Source of the DNA: Verrucomicrobia bacterium UBA6775
GTDB lineage: Bacteria; Verrucomicrobiota; Verrucomicrobiia; Limisphaerales; UBA1096
Assembly: GCA_002453165.1 (NCBI GenBank)
Contig: DKGH01000086.1
Coordinates: 1,323-20,425 of the forward strand
Reading direction: 5' to 3'
DNA length: 19,103 bases
Positions within the stretch are counted from its first letter, which is position 1. Each line of letters starts with the position of its first letter. A model generated the notes under the pieces. It was not told the origin of the DNA, made no database searches, and worked only from the letters and a program-made list of their open reading frames with translations. Shown here in pieces: positions 7,822-13,901 of this stretch. The position numbers and the translations under genes were made by a program.

Positions 7822-8232
7822 TTACTCCCGTTCCATCAATAGATTGCCGATGTTATCCTGATCGACGATGTGCAGCTGAAATGGAGGGGAAAGTTTACTG
7901 TCAGCACTGCGCATCCGGATGGCGTTGTATTCGTAATCGAACTTGAAATGATAGTTGATCACCTGCGTGCCGTCCGGGATAGGCACAACTGTTTCCCACC
8001 GACCCTTGGTCAACTGGGTTCGGCGCATCGGAAATGCCTGATTGTTGAAGATCACCAGTGGCCTCATCGACTCCCGATCCAGCGTGCGCTGGTTGCTCTT
8101 GAACATCGCCTCGATGGGGTACAACCCGGTGGTGGTTCGGGGAAGTTTTTTTGGCGTCAGGTTGGTGATCGTGCTCGTGGTACAACCCACTAGCAGGAAA
8201 CTTATCGCAACTATAAAACCAAACCACCTCAT
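7822..8232 (-). CDS. Lipoprotein, unknown function
   Basis: The chosen ATG at 8232 gives 136 residues starting with a textbook lipoprotein signal (FLLVGC, Cys17). An upstream ATG at 8295 is in frame and overlaps the previous stop, but it would bury the lipobox behind 21 polar residues. The mature part is beta-rich, with PIPDGTQVINYHFKFDYEYN resembling one edge of an immunoglobulin-like or E-set sandwich; I name no family. It sits between the zinc-ribbon gene and the short cytosolic protein in a close same-strand array, which suggests an envelope-related function shared by the set. Confidence 0.75.
   Translation of the reverse strand: MRWFGFIVAISFLLVGCTTSTITNLTPKKLPRTTTGLYPIEAMFKSNQRTLDRESMRPLVIFNNQAFPMRRTQLTKGRWETVVPIPDGTQVINYHFKFDYEYNAIRMRSADSKLSPPFQLHIVDQDNIGNLLMERE
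7825..7829 (-). promoter_or_regulatory. Shine-Dalgarno for the short cytosolic protein
   Basis: GGGAG on the minus strand lies eight bases before ATG 7816 and just upstream of the TAA stop of the lipoprotein gene. This implies translational coupling. Confidence 0.65.
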
Positions 8233-8288
8233 CAACAACTGGCCAGAGACTGCGACATCTCGCCGCTGCTTGTAAAGCGCACAATGAT

Positions 8289-8555
8289 TCACCATGCGTG
8301 AGTCAGGAAAAACAGGATCAATAACAAAGCAACAATCACCCAGATAATGTGCAGACTTTTCCCTCGAGGCCGCCCTCCCTCCCCGAATTCCCGTGCCACG
8401 AACTCGTCATAATCAAACTCATCCTCCTCGAGATGGGTCGACTCGTACCCGGCCTCCTCCGCCCAGCCGGTATCCTCACAGGCACCGCATTCGGGACAGA
8501 CCTTCGCCCTGGGCGGAACATCCACACCGCAGTTGGGGCATTCGTCCGGAGGCAT
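8289..8555 (-). CDS. Zinc-ribbon protein with C-terminal membrane anchor
   Basis: Started at ATG 8555, this is an 88-residue protein. CPNCG and CPECG (Cys6, 9, 20, 23) form a zinc ribbon, and a further Cys26 is present. An acidic linker follows (about 32-60, rich in E and D), then a basic GRPRGK segment and one membrane span (about 68-86) ending at the C-terminus. The topology suggests a tail-anchored protein with the zinc ribbon in the cytosol. An in-frame start at 8612 would overlap the upstream gene by 43 bases; 8555 leaves a 14-base gap and begins right at the zinc ribbon. Function is unknown; zinc ribbons of this kind often mediate protein or nucleic-acid contacts. Confidence 0.75.
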   Translation of the reverse strand: MPPDECPNCGVDVPPRAKVCPECGACEDTGWAEEAGYESTHLEEDEFDYDEFVAREFGEGGRPRGKSLHIIWVIVALLLILFFLTHAW

Positions 8556-8569
8556 GTCGGATGCGTCTG

Positions 8570-9319
8570 CTAGTTTTTCTCCGAGCGCCCCACCGGCATC
8601 CGCCCCACCCAACCCGGCTTCGAACGCATCGCTTCATCCTCCAGCGCCACCGGATCGACGCTCCAGATCGAGGCCAGCAGGGGCAATTGCTCCACGTTTT
8701 GCCGTACGGTTTCCCAAAGCTGATAGGCGCTCTCCTCGTCATCATCCGCGAAATAATCGAAACTGTGCATCCCGCATTTTTCCTCGCCAATCGTCGTCTC
8801 GCCCTGGTTCCACGTCGTCTCTCCGGTCCAGACATACGCCCGCGAAACCTGCCGCTCGATCACCTTCACCCAAGCATGATGCCCCAGCGTGGGGTTACCA
8901 TGAAAGTATTGCAAATGCCCCACCCGCTCGCTTGTCTCGGCCAGAAAACGAAAACACCGGTCAATGTCCGAGTCCGGGCCGGGCAACTTGTCTCCCATCA
9001 CGATCACCCACCCGTTTACCGGTGGAGAAACGAAAAGAAGATTCGGCTCCAGCCCGGTCAGCGCGTTGCCGACCGCGCAGGGTTGCGGCTCCGTCAGCCC
9101 CATTGAGTGGGCCACATCCTCCGGATTGCGGGACTTGACCGCCAACCATGTGCGGGGCCGGGCCGACATAAACGGCGCCAACCGTTGCCGCACACTTTGC
9201 GCGAAGGTAATCTCATCAAACTGCACCTGCTTCGCGCGGCGACGGCCCAGCGCGTAAAACAGCGCCGCGATCGCCCAAACCAGCAAAAAGGGGCCAAGGA
9301 TGAGGAGAGTGATCATCAT
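8570..9319 (-). CDS. Membrane-anchored protein of unknown function
   Basis: This 249-residue protein has one N-terminal membrane span (about 3-24, LLILGPFLLVWAIAALFYAL) followed by RRR, so the bulk probably lies in the cytosol. The soluble part contains conserved-looking blocks: FVSPPVNGWVIVMGDKLP, DIDRCFRFLAETSERVGHLQYF, HHAWVKVIERQVSRAYVWTGETTWNQGETT and SFDYF. I recall similar uncharacterised proteins in Verrucomicrobiota but know no function. Two adjacent ATGs (9319, 9316) could start it. It is the first gene of the minus-strand four-gene set and is divergent from the deacetylase operon across a 109-base region. Confidence 0.82.
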   Translation of the reverse strand: MMITLLILGPFLLVWAIAALFYALGRRRAKQVQFDEITFAQSVRQRLAPFMSARPRTWLAVKSRNPEDVAHSMGLTEPQPCAVGNALTGLEPNLLFVSPPVNGWVIVMGDKLPGPDSDIDRCFRFLAETSERVGHLQYFHGNPTLGHHAWVKVIERQVSRAYVWTGETTWNQGETTIGEEKCGMHSFDYFADDDEESAYQLWETVRQNVEQLPLLASIWSVDPVALEDEAMRSKPGWVGRMPVGRSEKN

Positions 9320-9335
9320 TGGAGCAAGAAACTCT

Positions 9336-9359
9336 GCACCGCTTGGCCAAAGGGTGCAA
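9336..9359. repeat. Imperfect inverted repeat around a TTGGCCAA core
   Basis: TGCACC and GGTGCA flank a TTGGCCAA core (9343-9350), with two mismatched pairs between. It lies in the divergent promoter region, 17 bases before the start of the minus-strand set. It is a candidate operator or hairpin. Confidence 0.55.
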
Positions 9360-9363
9360 GCGG

Positions 9364-9386
9364 GGATTCAACTTTGCGTTGAATCC
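9364..9386. other. Perfect hairpin upstream of the deacetylase operon
   Basis: GGATTCAAC (9364-9372) and GTTGAATCC (9378-9386) form a 9-bp stem with the 5-nt loop TTTGC, about 43 bases before ATG 9429. No T-tract follows, so it is more likely an operator or leader structure than a terminator. Confidence 0.6.
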
Positions 9387-9388
9387 AG

Positions 9389-9418
9389 CTTGAAACTGAA
9401 ATGTGAAAACTTGAAACT
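9389..9418. repeat. Direct repeat CTTGAAACT, 21-base spacing
   Basis: Identical 9-mers lie at 9389-9397 and 9410-9418. The 21-base period is two helical turns, as expected for a protein bound twice on one DNA face. It lies immediately upstream of the deacetylase start. It is a candidate regulator site only. Confidence 0.4.
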
Positions 9419-9428
9419 CCCCCCGCAA

Positions 9429-10289
9429 ATGACGATCATCACCGACGAACGCTGCACCACATACCACAGCCCCGGGCACCCGGAGCGGCCGTTCCGCGTG
9501 GCTGGCACGGTCAAACAGTTGAAGGCCCAGATGAAAATCAAGGTCGACTGGGCCAAGCCGGAGGCTGCGCCGCTCGAGAAAGTGCTGCGTGCCCACACAA
9601 AAAATCATTACCAGCGACTCGGAGAGCCACACGACTTTGACGGCGACACCGCCTACCACGAGGGCATCCGCGAACACGCCTTGCGCGGTGCGGGCGGCGC
9701 GCTGAAGGCGCTCGAGCTGGCCAAGGCCGGCAAACCCCACTTCAGCCTGCTTCGCCCGCCCGGACATCACGCAACCAAGGAACGGGCCATGGGATTCTGC
9801 TACCTCGGCTCGGTGGCCATCGCCGCGCTTGAGGCCAAGGCCGCCGGAGCCAAGCGGGTGGTGGTGTTCGATTTTGACGTCCACCACGGCAACGGCACTG
9901 AAGACATTTTGGCCAAGCGCGACGGCTTGGCCTTTTTTTCCATCCACCAACACCCCGCCTATCCCGGCACCGGCACAAAGTCGTTCGACAACTGCCACAA
10001 CTACACCGTCCGGCCCGGCTTGCCGCGCGAGGATTACCGGAAAACCGCTGAGAAAGCCGTGGCCGATCTCAAGGCGTTCAAGCCGGACGTCGTCATTGCC
10101 TCGGCCGGTTTCGACGCCTACGCGGGCGACCCGCTCTGCAACCAAAAACTCAGTGCGGACGACTTTCGTTGGTACGGCAAAACGCTCGCCGGCCTTGGCG
10201 TGCCGCTGGCCAACGCGATGGAGGGCGGCTACAGCGACGACCTGCCTGATCTCGTCACCGCCTATCTTGAGGGACTGCTCGGCAAATAG
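9429..10289 (+). CDS. Histone deacetylase family protein (AcuC/HDAC-like)
   Basis: This is a 286-residue cytosolic enzyme of the HDAC superfamily, zinc amidohydrolases that remove acetyl groups from lysines, polyamines or other amides. The sequence shows RPPGHHA with the tandem catalytic His113/His114, FDFDVHHGNGT with zinc ligands Asp150 and His152, GFDAYAGDP with the third ligand Asp229, and a late EGGYSDDL matching the catalytic Tyr region. All key residues are present, so it should be active; the substrate is unknown. ATG at 9429 is chosen because the family fold begins directly with ITDERCTTYHSPGHPERP; the in-frame upstream extension from 9300 looks untranslated. It is the first gene of a probable operon with the thioesterase and kinase-MurQ genes. 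Confidence 0.93.
   Translation: MTIITDERCTTYHSPGHPERPFRVAGTVKQLKAQMKIKVDWAKPEAAPLEKVLRAHTKNHYQRLGEPHDFDGDTAYHEGIREHALRGAGGALKALELAKAGKPHFSLLRPPGHHATKERAMGFCYLGSVAIAALEAKAAGAKRVVVFDFDVHHGNGTEDILAKRDGLAFFSIHQHPAYPGTGTKSFDNCHNYTVRPGLPREDYRKTAEKAVADLKAFKPDVVIASAGFDAYAGDPLCNQKLSADDFRWYGKTLAGLGVPLANAMEGGYSDDLPDLVTAYLEGLLGK
9911..9939 (+). terminator. Intragenic terminator-like hairpin built from two palindrome halves
   Basis: GGCCAAGC (9911-9918), a 6-base loop and GCTTGGCC (9925-9932) are followed by seven T (9933-9939). This is the form of a rho-independent terminator in the sense direction, yet it lies inside the deacetylase gene, coding for LAKRDGLAFF. It may be chance or an attenuation point. 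The first arm overlaps a TTGGCCAA core (9909-9916). Confidence 0.45.
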
Positions 10290-10331
10290 AAATCAGTCGT
10301 CAACCGCCGCCGCCCCCACTACATTCCCGAC

Positions 10332-10778
10332 GTGGCTCACGAGTTCAAATTCGTCCGCACCGTCGAGTTTTCCGAAACCGACATGGCCGGCATCGTGCAT
10401 TTCTCCAATTACTGCAAATACATGGAGTCAGCCGAGCACCGTTTTTTTCAATCGATTGGTTTCTCAATATTCACAAGCAATCTCGACCCACCAATCGGCT
10501 GGCCGCGCGTCCACACCAGTTTTGATTTCAAGAAACCGCTCCGCTTCGAGGACGAAATTGAGATCCACCTACTCGTTGCCGAGCTGCGCTCCAAGGCGAT
10601 CACCTATCAGTTCCGGTTTAACAAACTGAACGGCAACGACCGCGAACTCGCCGCCACCGGCAATCTCACGGTTGTCTGCGTCTCGAGGAGCGACGACGGC
10701 GAAATGAAAGCATGTAACATCCCGGAGGAGATCACGTCGAAAATCGAACCCGCACCGGCCGAGTTGCTCGAATCCTGA
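10332..10778 (+). CDS. 4HBT-family acyl-CoA thioesterase (YbgC/FcbC-like)
   Basis: This is a 148-residue hotdog-fold protein. The N-terminal ETDMAGIVHFSNYCKYMESAE carries the family signature, with Asp17 at the position of the catalytic Asp, then the long central helix. The later FDFKKPLRFEDEIEIHL and the basic-hydrophobic strands complete the 4HBT domain. It would hydrolyse acyl-CoA thioesters in the cytosol; the acyl group cannot be predicted. The start is GTG at 10332, the first codon that gives the complete fold. It lies 42 bases after the deacetylase and three bases before the kinase-MurQ gene, so co-transcription is likely, although no pathway linking the three is obvious. Confidence 0.9.
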   Translation: MAHEFKFVRTVEFSETDMAGIVHFSNYCKYMESAEHRFFQSIGFSIFTSNLDPPIGWPRVHTSFDFKKPLRFEDEIEIHLLVAELRSKAITYQFRFNKLNGNDRELAATGNLTVVCVSRSDDGEMKACNIPEEITSKIEPAPAELLES

Positions 10779-10781
10779 ACC

Positions 10782-12584
10782 GTGGCTGATCTGCTGGGCA
10801 TCGAGTGTGGCGCCACGCGAACCGTGGCCCTGTTCGAACAGGCGGACGAAGTGCAGCGCGCGGTGTTCGGCCCGGCGAACCTCCGGTTGCTCAGCGACCG
10901 CCAACTCGCCGCTCATCTCCGCAAGATCGCCAAGGCGATTGATTTACCCAAAGCCGTCACCATCGGCATGGCCGGGGCGAGGACAACGGCCGACAAGAAA
11001 AGACTGCAAAAGGCCGCCGTCAAGGTCTGGCCTAAGGCCAGTCACATCCATGCCACCAACGACCTCGAGACCGCCCTCGCGGCCGACAACCAGCGCAAGC
11101 CGCTCGACCGCGTCCTCGTCCTCAGCGGCACCGGCTCCTGCTGCTTCGGCCAGGCGCCCGACGGCACCACCGCCAAGCTCGGTGGCTGGGGACACATCCT
11201 CGGTGACAAGGGCAGCGGCTACGAGATCGGCCTTCGGGCGCTCAAGGCCTGCGTGTTTTACCTCGACCGCGACGGCACCTGGTCCGCGCTTGGCCAACGC
11301 ATACTGCGACGGCTCCAGCTCAACTCCCCCGATCAACTGATCGACTGGGTGACCGGCGCTGCCAAGCCCGAGATCGCCGACTTGGCGAGAGAAGTCTTTG
11401 CCGCGCATGCCAGGCGCGACAAGATCGCGGCTGACATTCTCGACGGAGCCGCCAGCACGCTGGCCAAGGACGCCTGCGCCTGTGCCCGGAAACTCGCCGG
11501 CAAAACCAAGCCGGTTCGATTCCTCCTCGCCGGCAGCGTGCTGCTAAAGCAGCCCAAGTTTGCCGCCAAGGTGGCCAAGTCCATCCGCTCCCGGCGCCCC
11601 GGTTCGCAGGTGGTTCCGTTGAACAACGAAAGCGCCACCGGCGCGCTCGAGTTGGCACGCCGTCTGGCCAAGCGCCCATCATCGGACAAAGTTACAACTC
11701 CGCTTGGCCAAGCGCCCGCCATCCCCGTTCCCGAACTGGCACAGCTTGGCCAAGCGCCCACCGAGCAGCGGCATCCGCGCTCGATGAACCTCGACCGACT
11801 GCCGCTTGGCCAGGCGATTGACCTGTTCCTCGACGAGGACAGCCGGATACCCGCTGCCATCAAGGCGGAGAAAAACAAGCTGCTCCGCGTCGTGCGCTGG
11901 GTGGTCGATGCCTTCAAAAACGGTGGACGGCTTTTTTACAGCGGCGCTGGCACGAGCGGGCGACTTGGTGTACTCGACGCCAGCGAATGCCCGCCTACCT
12001 TTCGGGCCGATCCTGAACAGGTGCAGGGCATCATCGCCGGCGGCTTCCCCGCGATTTTTCAGGCGGTCGAGGGCGCGGAAGATAACGCCGAAGCTGGCGC
12101 GGAGGCCGTTCGTTTTCGCGGAACCGGCAAGCAAGACGTCTTCATCGGCATCGCCGCCAGTGGGCGAACCCCATTCGTCTGGGGTGGCATTTGGGAGGCC
12201 AACCGGCGAGGCGCAAAAACTGCACTGCTCTGCTTCAACCCCAGGCTGAAAATTCCTCGAGATAACAAGCCAAACGTCGTCATCAACCCAAAGATCGGCC
12301 CCGAACTGTTGACCGGTTCCACCCGCCTAAAAAGCGGCACCGCCACCAAGCTGATCCTCAACATCATCACCACGCTGGCGATGGTGCAGATCGGAAAAGT
12401 GGTCGGCAACCTGATGGTCGACCTCGATCCGAGCAACACCAAGCTGCGCGACCGCGCCGTACGCATCGTCCGCCAATTAACGAACGCCGACGAATCAGAG
12501 GTACGCGAGGCTTTGGAGAAATCAAACTGGGTCGTCAAAATAGCCATCGCCCGTCTGGCCAATCGTTCCTTGGAGATGAGATGA
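10782..12584 (+). CDS. murQ: Bifunctional BadF/MurK-like amino-sugar kinase fused to N-acetylmuramic acid 6-phosphate etherase (MurQ)
   Basis: This is a 600-residue fusion. Residues 1-295 match the BadF/BadG ATPase family that includes GlcNAc/MurNAc kinases: SGTGS at 115-119 and GGWGHILGDKGSGYEIG at 134-150. The first phosphate motif is IECGATRT (7-14) where DGGGT is usual. Residues about 333-590 are MurQ: SGAGTSGRLGVLDASECPPTF, with Glu402 and Glu433 (in EGAED) spaced 31 residues apart, as are the two catalytic glutamates of E. coli MurQ. Together the halves could phosphorylate MurNAc and cleave its lactyl ether to GlcNAc-6-phosphate and lactate, a cell-wall recycling step; kinase specificity is inferred from the fusion. 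The linker (296-332) is largely encoded by palindrome copies (LAKRP, PLGQAP, QLGQAP). The start is GTG at 10782, three bases after the thioesterase stop. Confidence 0.9.
   Translation: MADLLGIECGATRTVALFEQADEVQRAVFGPANLRLLSDRQLAAHLRKIAKAIDLPKAVTIGMAGARTTADKKRLQKAAVKVWPKASHIHATNDLETALAADNQRKPLDRVLVLSGTGSCCFGQAPDGTTAKLGGWGHILGDKGSGYEIGLRALKACVFYLDRDGTWSALGQRILRRLQLNSPDQLIDWVTGAAKPEIADLAREVFAAHARRDKIAADILDGAASTLAKDACACARKLAGKTKPVRFLLAGSVLLKQPKFAAKVAKSIRSRRPGSQVVPLNNESATGALELARRLAKRPSSDKVTTPLGQAPAIPVPELAQLGQAPTEQRHPRSMNLDRLPLGQAIDLFLDEDSRIPAAIKAEKNKLLRVVRWVVDAFKNGGRLFYSGAGTSGRLGVLDASECPPTFRADPEQVQGIIAGGFPAIFQAVEGAEDNAEAGAEAVRFRGTGKQDVFIGIAASGRTPFVWGGIWEANRRGAKTALLCFNPRLKIPRDNKPNVVINPKIGPELLTGSTRLKSGTATKLILNIITTLAMVQIGKVVGNLMVDLDPSNTKLRDRAVRIVRQLTNADESEVREALEKSNWVVKIAIARLANRSLEMR
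11290..11297. repeat. TTGGCCAA palindrome copy (kinase domain)
   Basis: This is a core copy in the context GCGCTTGGCCAACGC, read as L-G-Q in the kinase half. Confidence 0.75.
11664..11823. repeat. Cluster of four palindrome copies in the kinase-MurQ linker
   Basis: Exact cores lie at 11704-11711 and 11746-11753, with one-mismatch copies at 11664-11671 and 11816-11823, so four lie in 160 bases. This is the densest cluster in the window. Two copies share the longer GCTTGGCCAAGCGCCC. They supply much of the linker between the two enzyme domains. Confidence 0.8.
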
Positions 12585-12642
12585 CGCTTTCGCGTCTTGC
12601 GATTAAGCTCGGTTTTACAAGGGTGGTTGGGACAGCCGTCCC
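12583..12642. terminator. Two hairpins between convergent kinase-MurQ and sialidase genes
   Basis: GACGC/GCGTC (12583-12587 / 12592-12596) overlaps the stop codon of the kinase-MurQ gene. GGGAC/GTCCC (12629-12633 / 12638-12642) lies further on. Neither has a T-tract. They are candidate transcript ends for the plus-strand operon, or intergenic repeat elements. No TTGGCCAA copy is present in this junction. Confidence 0.4.
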
Positions 12643-12673
12643 TGACTCTTAGAGGCTTCGCGTGAGGATTTCT

Positions 12674-13786
12674 TTATTTAAACCAAGACTTCGGGATAAG
12701 GGCTGCCTTAAGGTCGATAGCCTTCCGATTCCACGCCGGATCGGCGTAAAGGTAAGTCAGCACTGCATCACCGTTCTTTGTAAAAAAACAGTCGAGATTG
12801 GTGTACTCAGCCTTGGGGTTGTCGGCGATGTTACCCAGCTTGCGCCATGTCTTGCCATTATCATCCGTAACCGCCGCGCTCAACGGAGTGCGTTCGCCAA
12901 AATGATGGTGCCCAGGCTGAAACTTGCTGTTGTTCCAAAACAAAACCACGCGATCGCTGCCGGGCAAACGCCGCAGGCAGGTGCCGGATTCCCCACCCTC
13001 CAACCCGCTGAAAATCGCCTTACTCCATGTGCTGCCCCGATCCTTAGAGCGAGCTATGTGCGGGCCGCCCAACTGGGTACGCAGGGTCATCATCAGCGAG
13101 CCGTCGTTCAACTCCACCACCGAGGCCTCCATGGCCCCGCGCTTGGGCAGATCGATGAGCGAGGACCGCTTCCAGCTCTGCCCTTTGTCATCGCTATAAT
13201 AGCAACCGGCGGAGTTCTTCTGACTCCACTGATTGCCTGTACCGCCATGAAACGGCAGTAGCAATCGCCCGTCGCTCAACTCCATGATGCAACTTGTGCC
13301 ACCCTGCAGCAGTTGGCCTTTGGAGCGTTTCCAGATCGGGGGCAGTTCCGTAAAGGTCTTCCCCTCGTCCTTCGAAACGAACACGCACATGGTGCTGCTG
13401 GACCCTCCCTTGTGTGCGCGGAGTGCGATGAGGTACAGCTCGCCGGCGCGGGTGCGCATGATAGCCGGTGCCTGCACGTTCATGTCACCCTTGGCGGAGT
13501 CCACCAGCATGCGGGGAGTGTCCCAGGTTCGACCGTTGTCGGCGCTGAGTTTCGACCAGATCGTGCACAGGCCGTGATCGCGACCGGCCTCCTTGGTCTT
13601 GTGAAACTTGTTGTAGACGACCATCAGGCGGCCGTCGGCCAGCGGGGCGATGGCGGCGGTGTCGCTGCGCGGTGTGTCCTCGGTGGCCGGCTCGATCATC
13701 ACGTGTTGAATCTCCGGCTTGGCCGCTTGTCCAAGCGACACGGCACAAACCAGCGCGAGGGTGGCAAATAGTAATGGGCGCTTCAT
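12674..13786 (-). CDS. Secreted sialidase/BNR-repeat family glycosidase-like protein
   Basis: This is a 370-residue protein with signal peptide MKRPLLFATLALVCAVSLGQA and a six-bladed-propeller sialidase-like body. Five Asp-box motifs of the S/T-x-D-x-G-x-T/S-W/F type are visible at about 81-88, 138-145, 198-205, 247-254 and 307-314. Arg40 in PRSDTAAI, followed by ADGRL, may be the first of the arginine triad that binds the sialic-acid carboxylate. In PVC bacteria this family (exo-alpha-sialidase and relatives) often acts on other sugars, so true sialidase activity is not assured. ATG 13786 is chosen for the signal peptide; the longer frame to 13855 runs through a palindrome and is not convincing. 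The upstream TonB receptor has its own terminator in between, so separate transcription is likely. Confidence 0.88.
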   Translation of the reverse strand: MKRPLLFATLALVCAVSLGQAAKPEIQHVMIEPATEDTPRSDTAAIAPLADGRLMVVYNKFHKTKEAGRDHGLCTIWSKLSADNGRTWDTPRMLVDSAKGDMNVQAPAIMRTRAGELYLIALRAHKGGSSSTMCVFVSKDEGKTFTELPPIWKRSKGQLLQGGTSCIMELSDGRLLLPFHGGTGNQWSQKNSAGCYYSDDKGQSWKRSSLIDLPKRGAMEASVVELNDGSLMMTLRTQLGGPHIARSKDRGSTWSKAIFSGLEGGESGTCLRRLPGSDRVVLFWNNSKFQPGHHHFGERTPLSAAVTDDNGKTWRKLGNIADNPKAEYTNLDCFFTKNGDAVLTYLYADPAWNRKAIDLKAALIPKSWFK

Positions 13787-13837
13787 GAACGCAGCTATTC
13801 TGCAGTCGCCCCACCGCGGTAAACAAGCAAAAGCCGG

Positions 13838-13851
13838 CGCTTGGCCAAGCG
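13838..13851. repeat. 14-bp palindrome CGCTTGGCCAAGCG upstream of the sialidase gene
   Basis: A perfect copy lies in the 115-base gap between the TonB receptor and sialidase genes. It is two bases from the T-tract of the TonB terminator, and about 50 bases before the sialidase start. Confidence 0.85.
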
Positions 13852-13853
13852 AC

Positions 13854-13880
13854 AAAAAAAGCCGGGCGCTTGGCCCGGCT
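13854..13880 (-). terminator. Rho-independent terminator of the TonB-receptor gene
   Basis: On the minus strand AGCCGGGC pairs with GCCCGGCT (13880-13873 / 13867-13860), with a 5-nt loop CAAGC, followed by seven T (13860-13854). It begins 21 bases after the receptor stop. The loop and inner stem resemble a diverged CGCTTGGC palindrome half, suggesting that the terminator grew from, or captured, a repeat copy. Confidence 0.85.
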
Positions 13881-13901
13881 CGTGAAAGATGGTTTGTCCA
13901 A

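Noticed and set aside
9300..9428. Longer N-terminus of the deacetylase from 9300
   Set aside because: It would run through the palindrome, hairpin and direct repeats and adds residues not seen in the family; the fold starts at 9429.
12662..13261. Plus-strand frame opposite the sialidase-like gene
   Set aside because: Antisense shadow; five Asp boxes support the minus-strand reading.
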